Positions 54,240 to 63,622 of a stretch of DNA of 64,000 bases are shown piece by piece. The translations under genes and the position numbers were made by a program. Within the stretch, counting starts at the first letter, position 1; each line of letters opens with the position of its first letter. The notes below the pieces were generated by a model. It was not told the DNA's origin and did no database searches. It saw nothing but the letters and a program-made list of their open reading frames with translations. Source of the stretch: Niveibacterium terrae (GTDB lineage Bacteria > Pseudomonadota > Gammaproteobacteria > Burkholderiales > Rhodocyclaceae); NCBI RefSeq assembly GCF_048213115.1, contig NZ_CP172404.1:2914001-2978000 (forward strand). The letters run 5' to 3'.

Positions 54240-54725
54240 TCAATCCTGAAACTGGGTGCGCAGGCGCTCGATGAAGGCCACGGCTTCGCGCGATCCCTCC
54301 TCGGACGCCCAGGGCGCGAACTCGACGTCTTCGGCGCCCCGCCAGGGGCCGTTTTTGACTTCGAAGAAAACACTGCCATCCTCGAGCGCGACAAGGCCGT
54401 GCCAGACTCCGGCCGGAAAATGAAACCCGAAGGCATCGCCCCCGGCGCTCAACAGCGCCGCCTCAAAGACCTCGCCATCGCCGCCAAAGACGAGGGCGAG
54501 GAAGCGGCCGCGCACCGCGATCAGCGTCTCATCCTTGTCCGGGTGGCGATGCGGGCGCACATAGCTCGCCTTCTGCATCGCCGAGAAGAAACGCTGGACC
54601 GGCTCTTCGGGTGAGCGATGCAACACCCGCGCGCTGCGCAGCCGCGCATCAAGGCGAGCCGCGGCAAGCGCCGGGGCGAGCCAGGCACCATCCAGCCGCT
54701 GCGCGGCTTCGCATCGATCAGGCAT
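54240..54725 (-). CDS. WbuC-family cupin metalloprotein
   Basis: A 161-residue protein with a C-terminal cupin fold. The metal-binding pattern is visible in YVRPHRHPDKDETL and the later FHFPAGVWHGLVAL. WbuC proteins are known from O-antigen clusters but have no proven reaction. It overlaps the 3' end of dnaE by eight bases and precedes trmL. It is separated from the surface-polysaccharide locus by dnaE. Confidence 0.85.
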   Translation of the reverse strand: MPDRCEAAQRLDGAWLAPALAAARLDARLRSARVLHRSPEEPVQRFFSAMQKASYVRPHRHPDKDETLIAVRGRFLALVFGGDGEVFEAALLSAGGDAFGFHFPAGVWHGLVALEDGSVFFEVKNGPWRGAEDVEFAPWASEEGSREAVAFIERLRTQFQD

Positions 54726-57700
54726 AGAGAATCTCGACCTGCTCGGGCGGGAGCCAGTCGCGCAGCCCTTCGAGCAAGGGTTCTTCGAGCCTGACCCGCC
54801 AAGTGCCGCCGAGCGGCAGATCGGCCCGGGCCTTCGCGGTCTTGTAGTCGATCCGGACCGGACAACCGTAGCCGACTTCGGGATCTGCCCGATAAGCGCC
54901 GAGCAGGCCCTGCAGTTGCTCAGCGACCGGGCGCGCGCCCTGCTCGGCGATCAACGTCTCATCCATCCTCAGCACCAGAGCCCGCGCATAGCGGGCCCGC
55001 GCCTCGCCAAGCGTCATCAGGCTCTCGGCGACGATCCTGAGGCCGCCCGAGAAGTCGTCATGGCTGACCTTCGCTTCGACGATCAGCACTTCGTCGATGA
55101 CGATCTTGTCCTTGTTCGCTTCGAGCACTTCCGAGAACACCGCGACTTCGTGCTGGGCCGTCCCGTCGTCGAGCTGGACGAACATCATCTTGCCGCGGTT
55201 GCCGATCTTGGTGCGGACTCCGGCGACGATGCCGGCGAAGTTCTGCGGTTCGCGGCGCGGCTCCAGGCGCGAGAGCGGCGTGCGGATGAAGCGCCCGACC
55301 TCGGCCTTGAAAGCGTGATAGGGGTGGCCGGACAGGAAGAAGCCGATCGCGGTCTTCTCCTCCTTGAGCTGCTGCCGCTCGCCCCAGCGCTTGACTTCGA
55401 CCATCTGCGGCATCTGCTCGGCCGCCATGTCCGGGGCATCGAAAAGACCGCCCTGCCCGGCGTGGGACGCTTCCTGCTCGGCCCAGTCCATCGCGATACC
55501 GACACTCGCGATCAGCCGGGCGCGGTGATCGTCCAGGCTGTCGAAGGCGCCGGCGCGGATCAGCGCTTCGACCGAGCGGCGATTGACCGCGCGGCGGTCG
55601 ATGCGTTTGCAGAAGTCGAACAGATCCTTGAACGGGCCGTCGGCCGAACGGGCCGCGAGGATGGAACGGACCGCCGGCTCGCCGACGCCTTTGACGCCGC
55701 CCAGGCCATAGCGGATCGTCTTCGCATCGGTCGGCTCGAACTTGTACTCCGACGCATTGATGTCCGGCGGCAAAATCGCGACGCGGTTCGCGAGCGTGTC
55801 TTCGAAGAAGATCTTGACCGTGTCGGTGTTGTCCATGTCCACCGACATCGTCGCGGCCATGAAGGCCGCGCAGTGGTGAACCTTCAGCCAGGCCGTGTGG
55901 TAGGTGACCACCGCATAGGCCGCCGTGTGCGACTTGTTGAAGCCGTACTCGGCGAACTTGGTCATCAGGTCGAAGAGGTGCTCGGCCAGTGCCGGGTCGT
56001 AGCCCTTCTTCTTCGCACCCTCAGCGATCGTGCTGCGGTGCTTGTCCATCTCCTCCTTCTTCTTCTTGCCCATCGCCCGGCGCAGCATGTCCGCCCCACC
56101 GAGGGTGTATCCCCCGATGATCTGCGAGATCTGCATCACCTGTTCCTGATAGACGATGACGCCATAGGTCGGCGACAGACAGGCTTCGAGGTCGGGGTGG
56201 AAGTAGTCGATCTCCTGCTCGCCCTTCTTGCGCAGGATGAAGTCATCCACCATGCCCGAGCCCAGAGGCCCCGGCCGGTAGAGCGCGAGCACAGCGATGA
56301 TGTCTTCGAAGCGGTCGGGAGCGAGCTTGGTCAGCAGCTTCTTCATGCCCTCCGATTCAAGCTGGAAGATCGCGGTCGTGTTCGCGTCCTTCAGGATCTG
56401 GTAGGCCGCCGGGTCCTCGAAGCCCAGACTCATCAGATCGACGCGCTCGCCGGTCAGCCGCTCCACATAGTCCAGCGCCAGCTTGATGATGGTCAGGTTG
56501 CGCAGACCCAGGAAGTCGAACTTGACGAGGCCGACCGCCTCGACGTCGCCCTTGTCGAACTGCGAGACCGGCACCGCATCGTCGCCGTCGGCGAGATAGA
56601 GCGGGCAGTAATCGGTCAGCTTGCCCGGCGCGATCACGACGCCCCCGGCGTGCATGCCGACGCCGCGGGTCATGCCTTCGAGCGGCAGCGCGAGCTCCCA
56701 CAGCTCGGTGATCGACTCGCCATCGCCCGGATCGGCCATCATCTCGCCGATCGCCGGCTCCTGCTCCTTCGCTTCGACGAGGCCCAGAGGCTTGTTCTGG
56801 ACGACCGGGATCAGCTTCGAGAGCCGGTCGCACAGACCATAAGGCAGGTCGAGCACGCGGCCGACGTCGCGGACGACGGCCTTCGAGGCCATCGTGCCGA
56901 AGGTCGCGATCTGGCTCACCGCATCGCGACCGTAGCGCTCGCGGACATACTCGATCACGCGATAGCGGTTGTCCTGACAGAAGTCGACGTCGAAGTCGGG
57001 CATCGACACGCGCTCGGGGTTCAGGAAGCGTTCGAACAGCAGCGCATAGGCGGTCGGATCGAGGTCGGTGATCTTCAGCGAATAGGCGACCAGCGAGCCG
57101 GCACCGGAGCCGCGGCCCGGCCCCACCGGCACGTCGTTGTTCTTGGCCCACTGGATGAAGTCCGCAACGATCAGGAAGTAACCCGGGAAGCCCATCTGGA
57201 CGATCGTGTCGGTCTCGAACTTGAGCCGCTCGTAATAGCGGGGCTTTTCCTTCTCGCGGACTTCCGGATCCGGATAGAGGTGGGCGAGCCGCTCCTCCAG
57301 CCCCTTCGTCGCCTCGTCGATCAGGAAGTCGTCCAGCGTCATGCCTTCGGGCGTCGGGAACTGCGGCAGGAAGTTCTTGCCCAGCACGATGCTCAGCGAG
57401 CAGCGACGCGCGATCTCGACCGAGTTCTCGAGCGCCTCGGGCAGATCGGCGAAGAGTTCGACCATCTCGGCCTGGCTCTTGAAGTACTGCTCCTCGGTGA
57501 AGTCCTTCGGGCGGCGCTTGTCGGACAGCACATAGCCCTTGGCGATGCAGACGCGCGCCTCGTGCGCCTTGAAGTCCTCGCGGTGGAGAAACTGGATCGG
57601 GTGGGTCGCGACGACCGGCAGCGCGAGCTCGTTGGCAAGCGTCACCGCCTCGCGGATATAGGTCTCGGTGCCGGGGTGACCGGCGCGCTGCACTTCGATG

Positions 57701-58224
57701 TAGAAGCTGTCCGGAAAGCGCTCCGCCCAGTCGGCGGCGAGCCGGCGCGCCGAATCGCCGTTGCCGGCCGCGAGCGCGGCGCCGATGTCGCCGAGCTGGG
57801 CGCCGGACAGGCAGATCAGCCCGGAAACCTGCTCGGGCGCGAGCCACTCGCGCCGGACCTCGGCGCGACCGCGATGCTTGTTCTCGAGGAAGGAGCGGGT
57901 CAGGATCTCGCAGAGCTGGCCATAGCCCTCGCGGTGCTTGCAGATCAGCATCAGCCGGTGCGGCTTGTCCCGCTCCGCGTCGTTGGTGATCCAGACGTCG
58001 GCGCCGCAGATCGGCTTGACGCCCGCGCCCCGGCCGCCCTTGTAGTGCTTCAACAGGCCGAAGATGTTGGCGAGGTCGGAAATACCCAGCGCCGGCATGT
58101 TGTCGGCGGCGGCCGCGTCTATCGCGTCATCGACCCGGACGATCCCGTCCTCGATCGAAAATTCGGTGTGCATGCGCAGGTGCACATAGCGCGGCGCATG
58201 CGAAGGGAAGCTCGTTTCACTCAT
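54718..58224 (-). CDS. dnaE: DNA polymerase III subunit alpha
   Basis: An 1168-residue replicative polymerase. The N-terminal PHP domain starts YVHLRMHTEFSIEDGIV. The palm has GPGRGSGAGSLVAY and the catalytic aspartates in PDFDVDFCQDNR (near residue 405). The helix-hairpin-helix region (RYGLGGVKGVGE) and the OB domain (FAGIVAGVRTKIGNRG) follow, and the short end resembles the tau-binding tail. Length matches E. coli DnaE (1160). The upstream ATG at 58224 is well placed. An 1129-codon open frame on the opposite strand is a composition artefact. Confidence 0.97.
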   Translation of the reverse strand: MSETSFPSHAPRYVHLRMHTEFSIEDGIVRVDDAIDAAAADNMPALGISDLANIFGLLKHYKGGRGAGVKPICGADVWITNDAERDKPHRLMLICKHREGYGQLCEILTRSFLENKHRGRAEVRREWLAPEQVSGLICLSGAQLGDIGAALAAGNGDSARRLAADWAERFPDSFYIEVQRAGHPGTETYIREAVTLANELALPVVATHPIQFLHREDFKAHEARVCIAKGYVLSDKRRPKDFTEEQYFKSQAEMVELFADLPEALENSVEIARRCSLSIVLGKNFLPQFPTPEGMTLDDFLIDEATKGLEERLAHLYPDPEVREKEKPRYYERLKFETDTIVQMGFPGYFLIVADFIQWAKNNDVPVGPGRGSGAGSLVAYSLKITDLDPTAYALLFERFLNPERVSMPDFDVDFCQDNRYRVIEYVRERYGRDAVSQIATFGTMASKAVVRDVGRVLDLPYGLCDRLSKLIPVVQNKPLGLVEAKEQEPAIGEMMADPGDGESITELWELALPLEGMTRGVGMHAGGVVIAPGKLTDYCPLYLADGDDAVPVSQFDKGDVEAVGLVKFDFLGLRNLTIIKLALDYVERLTGERVDLMSLGFEDPAAYQILKDANTTAIFQLESEGMKKLLTKLAPDRFEDIIAVLALYRPGPLGSGMVDDFILRKKGEQEIDYFHPDLEACLSPTYGVIVYQEQVMQISQIIGGYTLGGADMLRRAMGKKKKEEMDKHRSTIAEGAKKKGYDPALAEHLFDLMTKFAEYGFNKSHTAAYAVVTYHTAWLKVHHCAAFMAATMSVDMDNTDTVKIFFEDTLANRVAILPPDINASEYKFEPTDAKTIRYGLGGVKGVGEPAVRSILAARSADGPFKDLFDFCKRIDRRAVNRRSVEALIRAGAFDSLDDHRARLIASVGIAMDWAEQEASHAGQGGLFDAPDMAAEQMPQMVEVKRWGERQQLKEEKTAIGFFLSGHPYHAFKAEVGRFIRTPLSRLEPRREPQNFAGIVAGVRTKIGNRGKMMFVQLDDGTAQHEVAVFSEVLEANKDKIVIDEVLIVEAKVSHDDFSGGLRIVAESLMTLGEARARYARALVLRMDETLIAEQGARPVAEQLQGLLGAYRADPEVGYGCPVRIDYKTAKARADLPLGGTWRVRLEEPLLEGLRDWLPPEQVEILYA

Positions 58225-58467
58225 GGACGGATTTTACCGGTCCCGGAGCGCTTGCGCAGACATCACGCGAAAACCCACTTCTGTTCCACGAAAGATCGAT
58301 TTTGACTTTGCCCTGACTCTGGGTTTCTCTGCTGCTCAGCGAGAACGGCGCGTTTCGACGCGTCAGGCTGGTCAAGCCACGCCTTCGCCGTTATGCTTTC
58401 GGCAAGTCCACGCCCGGCCAGGAACACAGCCCGGACGCGTTTGATCCCCAGCCGAAAACGATACGCG

Positions 58468-59613
58468 ATGCCCCCCAAACGCAGCCATGCCCTCGTCGTC
58501 ACCCGCAACCTGCCACCTCTGGTCGGTGGCATGGAAAGGCTGATCTGGCACATCGTCGAAGCGATCGCCGGGACGCACGAAGTCCATGTCGTCGGCCCGG
58601 AAGGCTCAGCAAAGCGGCTGCCAGAGGGCGTCACCGCGAGCGAAGTCCCGCTCAAACCCATGCCCCTCTTCCTGCTCCGCGCTGCCTGGGCCTCTCTCGT
58701 CTCGGCCCTTCGCCTGCGACCGACCTTCGTGCTCGCCGGCAGCGGCCTGACCGCCCCGATCGTCTGGCTCGCAGCCCGACTCTCGGGCGCGCGCGCCATC
58801 GTCTATCTGCATGGGCTGGACGTCGAGACCCGGCACTGGCTCTACCGGCTCCTCTGGCGGCCCCTGTTCCGGCGTTTCGACCTTGTCATTGTCAACAGCC
58901 ATTTCACACGAGATCTCGCCCTCGAAGCCAAGGTTCCCGCCGAACGGATCCGCATCATCCACCCCGGGGTCGAGCTTCCCGAGATCAGCAAGAAGGCGGA
59001 GGCCCGCGATGCGTTCAGAAGTCACTTCGGGCTTGGAGAAGCACCGTTGATGCTCTACGTCGGGCGGATCACCCCACGCAAGGGACTGACGAAGTTCGTC
59101 GATGACATCCTCCCGCGAGTACTCAACGCGCGACCTGATGCAAAGCTGGCCGTCATCGGGGATGAGCCTCATGGCGCGCTGCTCAAAGCAGCCCACGGAG
59201 AAAGAAGCCGAGCCGAAGAAGCGCTCGCGAACCGAAAGATCTCGTCGAGCGTCACCTTCCTCGGAGAGCTGGCTCAGAACGATCCCGTTCTGACGGAAGC
59301 CTATTTCTCCTCAGAGGTAATGATTTTTCCGGTCCAAGATAGACCCGGCGACAACGAAGGCTTCGGCATGGTCGCGATCGAGGCAGCCGCCCACGGCCTG
59401 CCCACCGTCGCCTTCGCTGTCGGCGGGGTTCCCGACGCGGTGAGCGAGGGAATCTCGGGGAAGCTCATTCCCTCTGGAGACAATGACGCATTTTCCGATG
59501 CCGTAATCGGTTATCTGGTCAAACCCAACGATTTGAAATCGAGACCTTTCGCCGAAAAGTTCAGTTGGACGGAATTCAAAATCAAGCTAGACAGAGAACT
59601 CAAATCCATCTGA
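58468..59613 (+). CDS. Glycosyltransferase family 4
   Basis: A 381-residue retaining GT-B enzyme. The N-terminal NLPPLVGGMERLIWHIVEAI and GLDVETRHWLYR, the sugar-nucleotide domain start LMLYVGRITPRKGL and the EGFGMVAIEAAAHGLPTVAF motif (acceptor/donor phosphate-binding) are clear. It should add one sugar to a polysaccharide or lipid carrier. It opens the surface-polysaccharide region at the right of the window. The open frame begins 25 codons earlier, but homology starts at the ATG 58468. Confidence 0.92.
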   Translation: MPPKRSHALVVTRNLPPLVGGMERLIWHIVEAIAGTHEVHVVGPEGSAKRLPEGVTASEVPLKPMPLFLLRAAWASLVSALRLRPTFVLAGSGLTAPIVWLAARLSGARAIVYLHGLDVETRHWLYRLLWRPLFRRFDLVIVNSHFTRDLALEAKVPAERIRIIHPGVELPEISKKAEARDAFRSHFGLGEAPLMLYVGRITPRKGLTKFVDDILPRVLNARPDAKLAVIGDEPHGALLKAAHGERSRAEEALANRKISSSVTFLGELAQNDPVLTEAYFSSEVMIFPVQDRPGDNEGFGMVAIEAAAHGLPTVAFAVGGVPDAVSEGISGKLIPSGDNDAFSDAVIGYLVKPNDLKSRPFAEKFSWTEFKIKLDRELKSI

Positions 59614-59663
59614 TCTACTCCGCTACTAAATTCAAAATCGCTCCTCTGCACACCGAGCTAGAA

Positions 59664-61574
59664 TTGCAGCCATCCCATCCCCTCTCCTACCGTCCGGAAA
59701 TAGACGGGCTGCGCGCGATCGCCGTTCTCTCGGTCGTCCTCTATCACGCAGGCCAGGGCCCCGCCTCCGGCTTTGTCGGCGTCGACATGTTTTTCGTAAT
59801 CTCGGGCTATCTGATCACATCGCTGATCCATCGGGAGTCGCGGGAGACAGGAAAGATTGATCTGTTCGCCTTCTATGCGCGACGCGTCAAGCGCATCCTC
59901 CCTGCATTACTGTTTGTACTGCTCGTGACGGTCGCCACCTCGATGATCGTTTTGTCTCCCTATGGGGAAAAGAAGGAGCTTTCCCGATCGGCCGCAGCGG
60001 CTCTGGGTTTTGTCGGAAACATCTACTTTCAGACCAGGACAGGGGGGTATTTTGACTCGATTGCGAACCACCTTCCCACACTTCACCTGTGGTCGCTCAG
60101 CGTTGAGGAGCAGTTCTATGTGGTGTGGCCCCTTCTTCTGCTGGCGCTGCGCGGGGTCGCCGAAAAAAGTAGAATCGGACTGATCGCGTTACTGGCCATG
60201 CTGTCCTTCGCAACTGCGGAGACCCTGCTCTACTTTTCCCCCAATATGGCATTCTTTCAGATGCCCGCTCGCTTCTGGGAGCTCGCCATCGGCGGCATCA
60301 CCGCACTTTTACCCAACACCCAGCAACGAGGGCACCGTCTGGAACTGACCTCCGGAGTGACCCTCGTCCTCGTTGCTGTATTTGTCCCGATCGCGCACTT
60401 CCCTGGCTATGGCGCGCTTCCCGCAGTCGCCGGAGCCGCACTGATCATCCACGGCGTCCACATCGCATCAGTCGAGGGAATTGCCGCCCAAGCACTGCGA
60501 TCAAGACCCATGGTCTTCTTCGGATTGACTTCCTACTCGCTGTACCTGTGGCACTGGCCTTTGCTCTCCATCTATCGCAGCCGCCATCCAGGTCCCATCG
60601 ATCCTCTGCATACGACCGCGTTGCTGGTCAGCGCTGCCGCACTCGCCTGGCTCAGTTACCGTTTTGTCGAGCGCCCCTTCCGTCGACCAACCCCAGGCAC
60701 TTCAAATAAAGCCCTCGTGGCTTCGAGTCTCTTCGCACTGGCAGCTTCGGCCTTTTTTATTCTACAGCTCGGCTCGTTTTTTCACCAAGATCTCTATCAC
60801 GCGTCCCCCAAAGAGAAGCTGGCGCAACGGACTGAAAGTGACATGCCAGAGAATCGTCTTGCTTGCCACTACACCGGCTTTGAACCCCCCTTGCCCTTCC
60901 CTAAACCAGGATGTCTCAGCGCAGCACATAAGCCCGTGCGCGTGCTGATCTGGGGAGATTCTCACGCATTAGCCTGGGAGCCCATGGCCAGAATTCTTGC
61001 TCAGAGGATGAACGTTTCAGCCACGAGCCATACGCGCGACGCATGCCCTCCCGCATTGAATTATCACAACGGAAAAAGGGAGCGAGAAACAAATGATTGC
61101 ATTAAATTCAATCAACTCTCTTTTAAAAGCATAACAAAGAACGGCTTCGACACATTGATCCTTTCCGCTCTCTGGCCGCCCCCCCAGAAGAACAAAGAGT
61201 TTTACAGGGATTTCGAGCAGACCGTTTTGCAAGCACTTCCCATGGTTCGCAAAGTCATCATCCTCGGTCCAACTCCCTACCTGCGCGATAGCGCTCCCCG
61301 CTGCATTCGCACTGGCGAACTCAACGCTTGCGCCATCAGCAGAGATGACTTCAACGCACAATCCACAGAACCTAGTCGGCAGCTGCGATCACTCGCTAAA
61401 CGAAACGCGAAAATCCGCTATGTGGATCTAGCTGACTTCTTCTGTACCAAGAAATACTGCCCTGTCCTTAAGAACGGCTATGCCCTTTACTGGGACACCA
61501 ACCATGTATCCGCCACCGCAGCACGTCGATTTTCAGAAAAATTCCAAGAAGATAAACAAGAACAGCATCCCTAA
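59664..61574 (+). CDS. Acyltransferase 3 with C-terminal SGNH domain (OafA-like)
   Basis: About 636 residues. The N-terminal membrane acyltransferase has YRPEIDGLRAIAVLSVVLYH, GVDMFFVISGYLIT, and LWSLSVEEQFYVVWPLLLL over about ten helices. The C-terminal soluble SGNH domain starts near residue 430 with VLIWGDSHALAWEP and ends with the Asp-His pair in WDTNHVSATAARRF. These enzymes acetylate surface glycans in the periplasm. The start is uncertain: no ATG is available, and a TTG at 59664 is preferred to a TTG at 59565 that overlaps the preceding gene. Confidence 0.88.
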   Translation: MQPSHPLSYRPEIDGLRAIAVLSVVLYHAGQGPASGFVGVDMFFVISGYLITSLIHRESRETGKIDLFAFYARRVKRILPALLFVLLVTVATSMIVLSPYGEKKELSRSAAAALGFVGNIYFQTRTGGYFDSIANHLPTLHLWSLSVEEQFYVVWPLLLLALRGVAEKSRIGLIALLAMLSFATAETLLYFSPNMAFFQMPARFWELAIGGITALLPNTQQRGHRLELTSGVTLVLVAVFVPIAHFPGYGALPAVAGAALIIHGVHIASVEGIAAQALRSRPMVFFGLTSYSLYLWHWPLLSIYRSRHPGPIDPLHTTALLVSAAALAWLSYRFVERPFRRPTPGTSNKALVASSLFALAASAFFILQLGSFFHQDLYHASPKEKLAQRTESDMPENRLACHYTGFEPPLPFPKPGCLSAAHKPVRVLIWGDSHALAWEPMARILAQRMNVSATSHTRDACPPALNYHNGKRERETNDCIKFNQLSFKSITKNGFDTLILSALWPPPQKNKEFYRDFEQTVLQALPMVRKVIILGPTPYLRDSAPRCIRTGELNACAISRDDFNAQSTEPSRQLRSLAKRNAKIRYVDLADFFCTKKYCPVLKNGYALYWDTNHVSATAARRFSEKFQEDKQEQHP

Positions 61575-61678
61575 TATGTAAAAACCACCTACAGAAAAAT
61601 CGACACATCCGCGCTCTGAAAACAACAAATTCTGGAGAATAGCCAAGACACGGATTCTCCTCATAAGTTGAGAACATC

Positions 61679-62461
61679 ATGATCAAAAACACTATCAGAA
61701 AGCTGCTCAACACAGCAGGCTACGACTTGGTAAAAATCCCGCCAAACACCCCTCCTGGAGCCTCGTCACCATTTCCGGTCGAGCTCGATAGGGAAGAGAC
61801 TGAGCTGCTCGCCAGCCTGAAAGCGAATAGGCTCACGATGACATCTTTTGAGCGGCTCTGGGCCACCCTGATGGCCTGCAAGCACGTCATTGACAACAAT
61901 ATTCCGGGGGACTTCGTGGAATGCGGAGTGTGGCGGGGCGGCAATGCGCTGCTGGCCGCAGCCACCTTCAAGCGCCACGGCAGTGACAGGAAGGTCTATC
62001 TCTTCGACACGTTCGAAGGCATGACTGAACCGACCGAGGCAGACAGGGAATACCGAGGCGATTACGCGCGGACATTGCTCGAAGCAACGGAAAGAAAGGG
62101 TGACAGCATCTGGTGCATCGCCAGCCTGGAAGATGTCAGGGAGAACTTCCGCAAAGCAGGGCTGCTCGACGACAACGTCGTTTTCGTGAAAGGAGATGTC
62201 TGCGAAACGCTGGAGCTGTCATCCAATATCCCCAAGCAAATCTCGGTGCTGCGCCTGGATACGGACTGGTACGAGTCGACACGGAAAGAGCTTGAGATTC
62301 TCTATCCGCGCCTGAGCATTGGCGGCTCTCTGATGATCGACGATTATGGGCATTGGGCTGGCTCACGGCAGGCGACCGACGAATACTTTGCGGACAAACA
62401 CCATCACCCCTTCCTGCAGTGCATCGACTACACGGGGCGCTCTGGCATCAAGTACGCCTGA
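61679..62461 (+). CDS. TylF/MycF-family macrocin-O-methyltransferase-like protein
   Basis: A 260-residue SAM-dependent O-methyltransferase. Signatures: NIPGDFVECGVWRGGNALLAA, VYLFDTFEGMTEP, LDTDWYESTRKELEILYPRL, and the metal-binding LMIDDYGHW. TylF-like enzymes methylate sugar hydroxyls; within this locus a glycan or sugar substrate is likely. It follows the acyltransferase by about 100 bases in an AT-richer stretch. Confidence 0.9.
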   Translation: MIKNTIRKLLNTAGYDLVKIPPNTPPGASSPFPVELDREETELLASLKANRLTMTSFERLWATLMACKHVIDNNIPGDFVECGVWRGGNALLAAATFKRHGSDRKVYLFDTFEGMTEPTEADREYRGDYARTLLEATERKGDSIWCIASLEDVRENFRKAGLLDDNVVFVKGDVCETLELSSNIPKQISVLRLDTDWYESTRKELEILYPRLSIGGSLMIDDYGHWAGSRQATDEYFADKHHHPFLQCIDYTGRSGIKYA

Positions 62462-62481
62462 GCCTGCGAAGCGGTCTCTCT

Positions 62482-63618
62482 TCAATGTGAAAGACTGCCA
62501 GCTCCTGCTGCACTCCGGCTGACGACCTCGCTCAAAAAGGCTTCCAGTTCAAGCGCGCGCCCCCGCCAGCTTGAAACGAAGCTTCGCGGCAATACGCACC
62601 GCTTGTCGAGCTGACCGGCCAAACGCTGCACCATAGCCGACACTGATCCTGCTGTGGCCAGAAACTCAGGAAAGGCGGACAAGAGCAGGCGGACCTCTCC
62701 GACCGCGCTGGCCACGAAAGGAGTCTCGCATGCGAGTACTTCCTGGAGTTTCTGCGGGTAACAGTAGCGTCCGAACGGCGTATCGATGTTCGGCACGATC
62801 GCGACATCTAACGCACTCCAGAAAAATGGCACACGTTCCGGCTCCAAGATACCCAGATAGCGAACCCCAGGATGATCAAGCCCATCGAGCTGCCTATCAC
62901 GTGGCCCCGCTAGCAACAGCTGAACCGAAGGCATCGACTGAGCGAGCACCCCATAGGCTTCGAGAACGACAGGAAAACCTCGGCTTACACTCAAGGCTCC
63001 AGCTGTTCCGATCAGCGTAGCCTCCGAATCCACCCCCAGACGCTCGCGCGCCAGAAGCTTGGGTATTGGCCTGAAAAGGCTGTCATCGACCGCGTTACCT
63101 AGCACGAGACGCGGAAGTCCTGGCGGCAGCCTGTAGTTGCGCTCGGCGTAGCCGAGCAGATTTGCGCCGACCAAGGTCAGCCCATCGGCATTCCGGCATG
63201 CTGCTCGGAGCAGCCCGACTGCACCGGGAATTTGGCTCAGACCAAAGCTTTCGTAGTTGTCATACAGATCGATCACGACAGGGACGCCGAGAACCCTTTT
63301 GACGGCAAGACCAGCCAGCGCATGCAGCACATCCGAACTCGCCCAGATCACATCAGGTCGGAACTGCGCAACGGTCTGCCTCAATTGACGAGGATAGCGC
63401 CACAGCCCCCCCGGGAACAGATCTATCGAGCGCCAGAGGACTGAGCCCCCTGTGGCATCAGGGAGGACCTTCCCCCGCGAGCGGTAGCTCAGTGCAACGC
63501 CCGCGACCTGATGACCCAAAGCAGAGAGCTGCGCGGGGATCTCGAACATCCGCCCATAGCGGTCGGACAGCAGGTCCCGCCCTGTGTATTGGCGCTTAGT
63601 GAGGACCAGGATACGCAT
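62482..63618 (-). CDS. Glycosyltransferase (GT4-like)
   Basis: A 378-residue GT-B enzyme. The N-terminus is MRILVLTKRQYTGRDLLSDR, and the C-terminal domain has IGTAGALSVSRGFPVVLEAY, QLLLAGPRDRQLDGL, and PQKLQEVLACETPFVASAVGEV, the phosphate/donor-binding element with the final Glu. It is convergent with the TylF gene and starts four bases after the stop of the next glycosyltransferase, so the two form a minus-strand operon. The open frame extends 72 codons further upstream in sequence that belongs to that gene. Confidence 0.9.
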   Translation of the reverse strand: MRILVLTKRQYTGRDLLSDRYGRMFEIPAQLSALGHQVAGVALSYRSRGKVLPDATGGSVLWRSIDLFPGGLWRYPRQLRQTVAQFRPDVIWASSDVLHALAGLAVKRVLGVPVVIDLYDNYESFGLSQIPGAVGLLRAACRNADGLTLVGANLLGYAERNYRLPPGLPRLVLGNAVDDSLFRPIPKLLARERLGVDSEATLIGTAGALSVSRGFPVVLEAYGVLAQSMPSVQLLLAGPRDRQLDGLDHPGVRYLGILEPERVPFFWSALDVAIVPNIDTPFGRYCYPQKLQEVLACETPFVASAVGEVRLLLSAFPEFLATAGSVSAMVQRLAGQLDKRCVLPRSFVSSWRGRALELEAFLSEVVSRSAAGAGSLSH

Positions 63619-63622
63619 GGGG

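Noticed and set aside
54916..58305. 1129-codon open frame on the plus strand opposite dnaE
   Set aside because: It lies wholly antisense to dnaE, is rich in Arg/Asp/Val/Leu with no domain pattern, and is explained by the GC-biased codon use of dnaE.
61421..61434. TGTGGATCTAGCTG, 14 bases shared with the left edge of the RHS-containing block (24051-24064)
   Set aside because: It lies inside the SGNH domain reading frame (VDLAD) with no associated boundary, so it is most likely chance.
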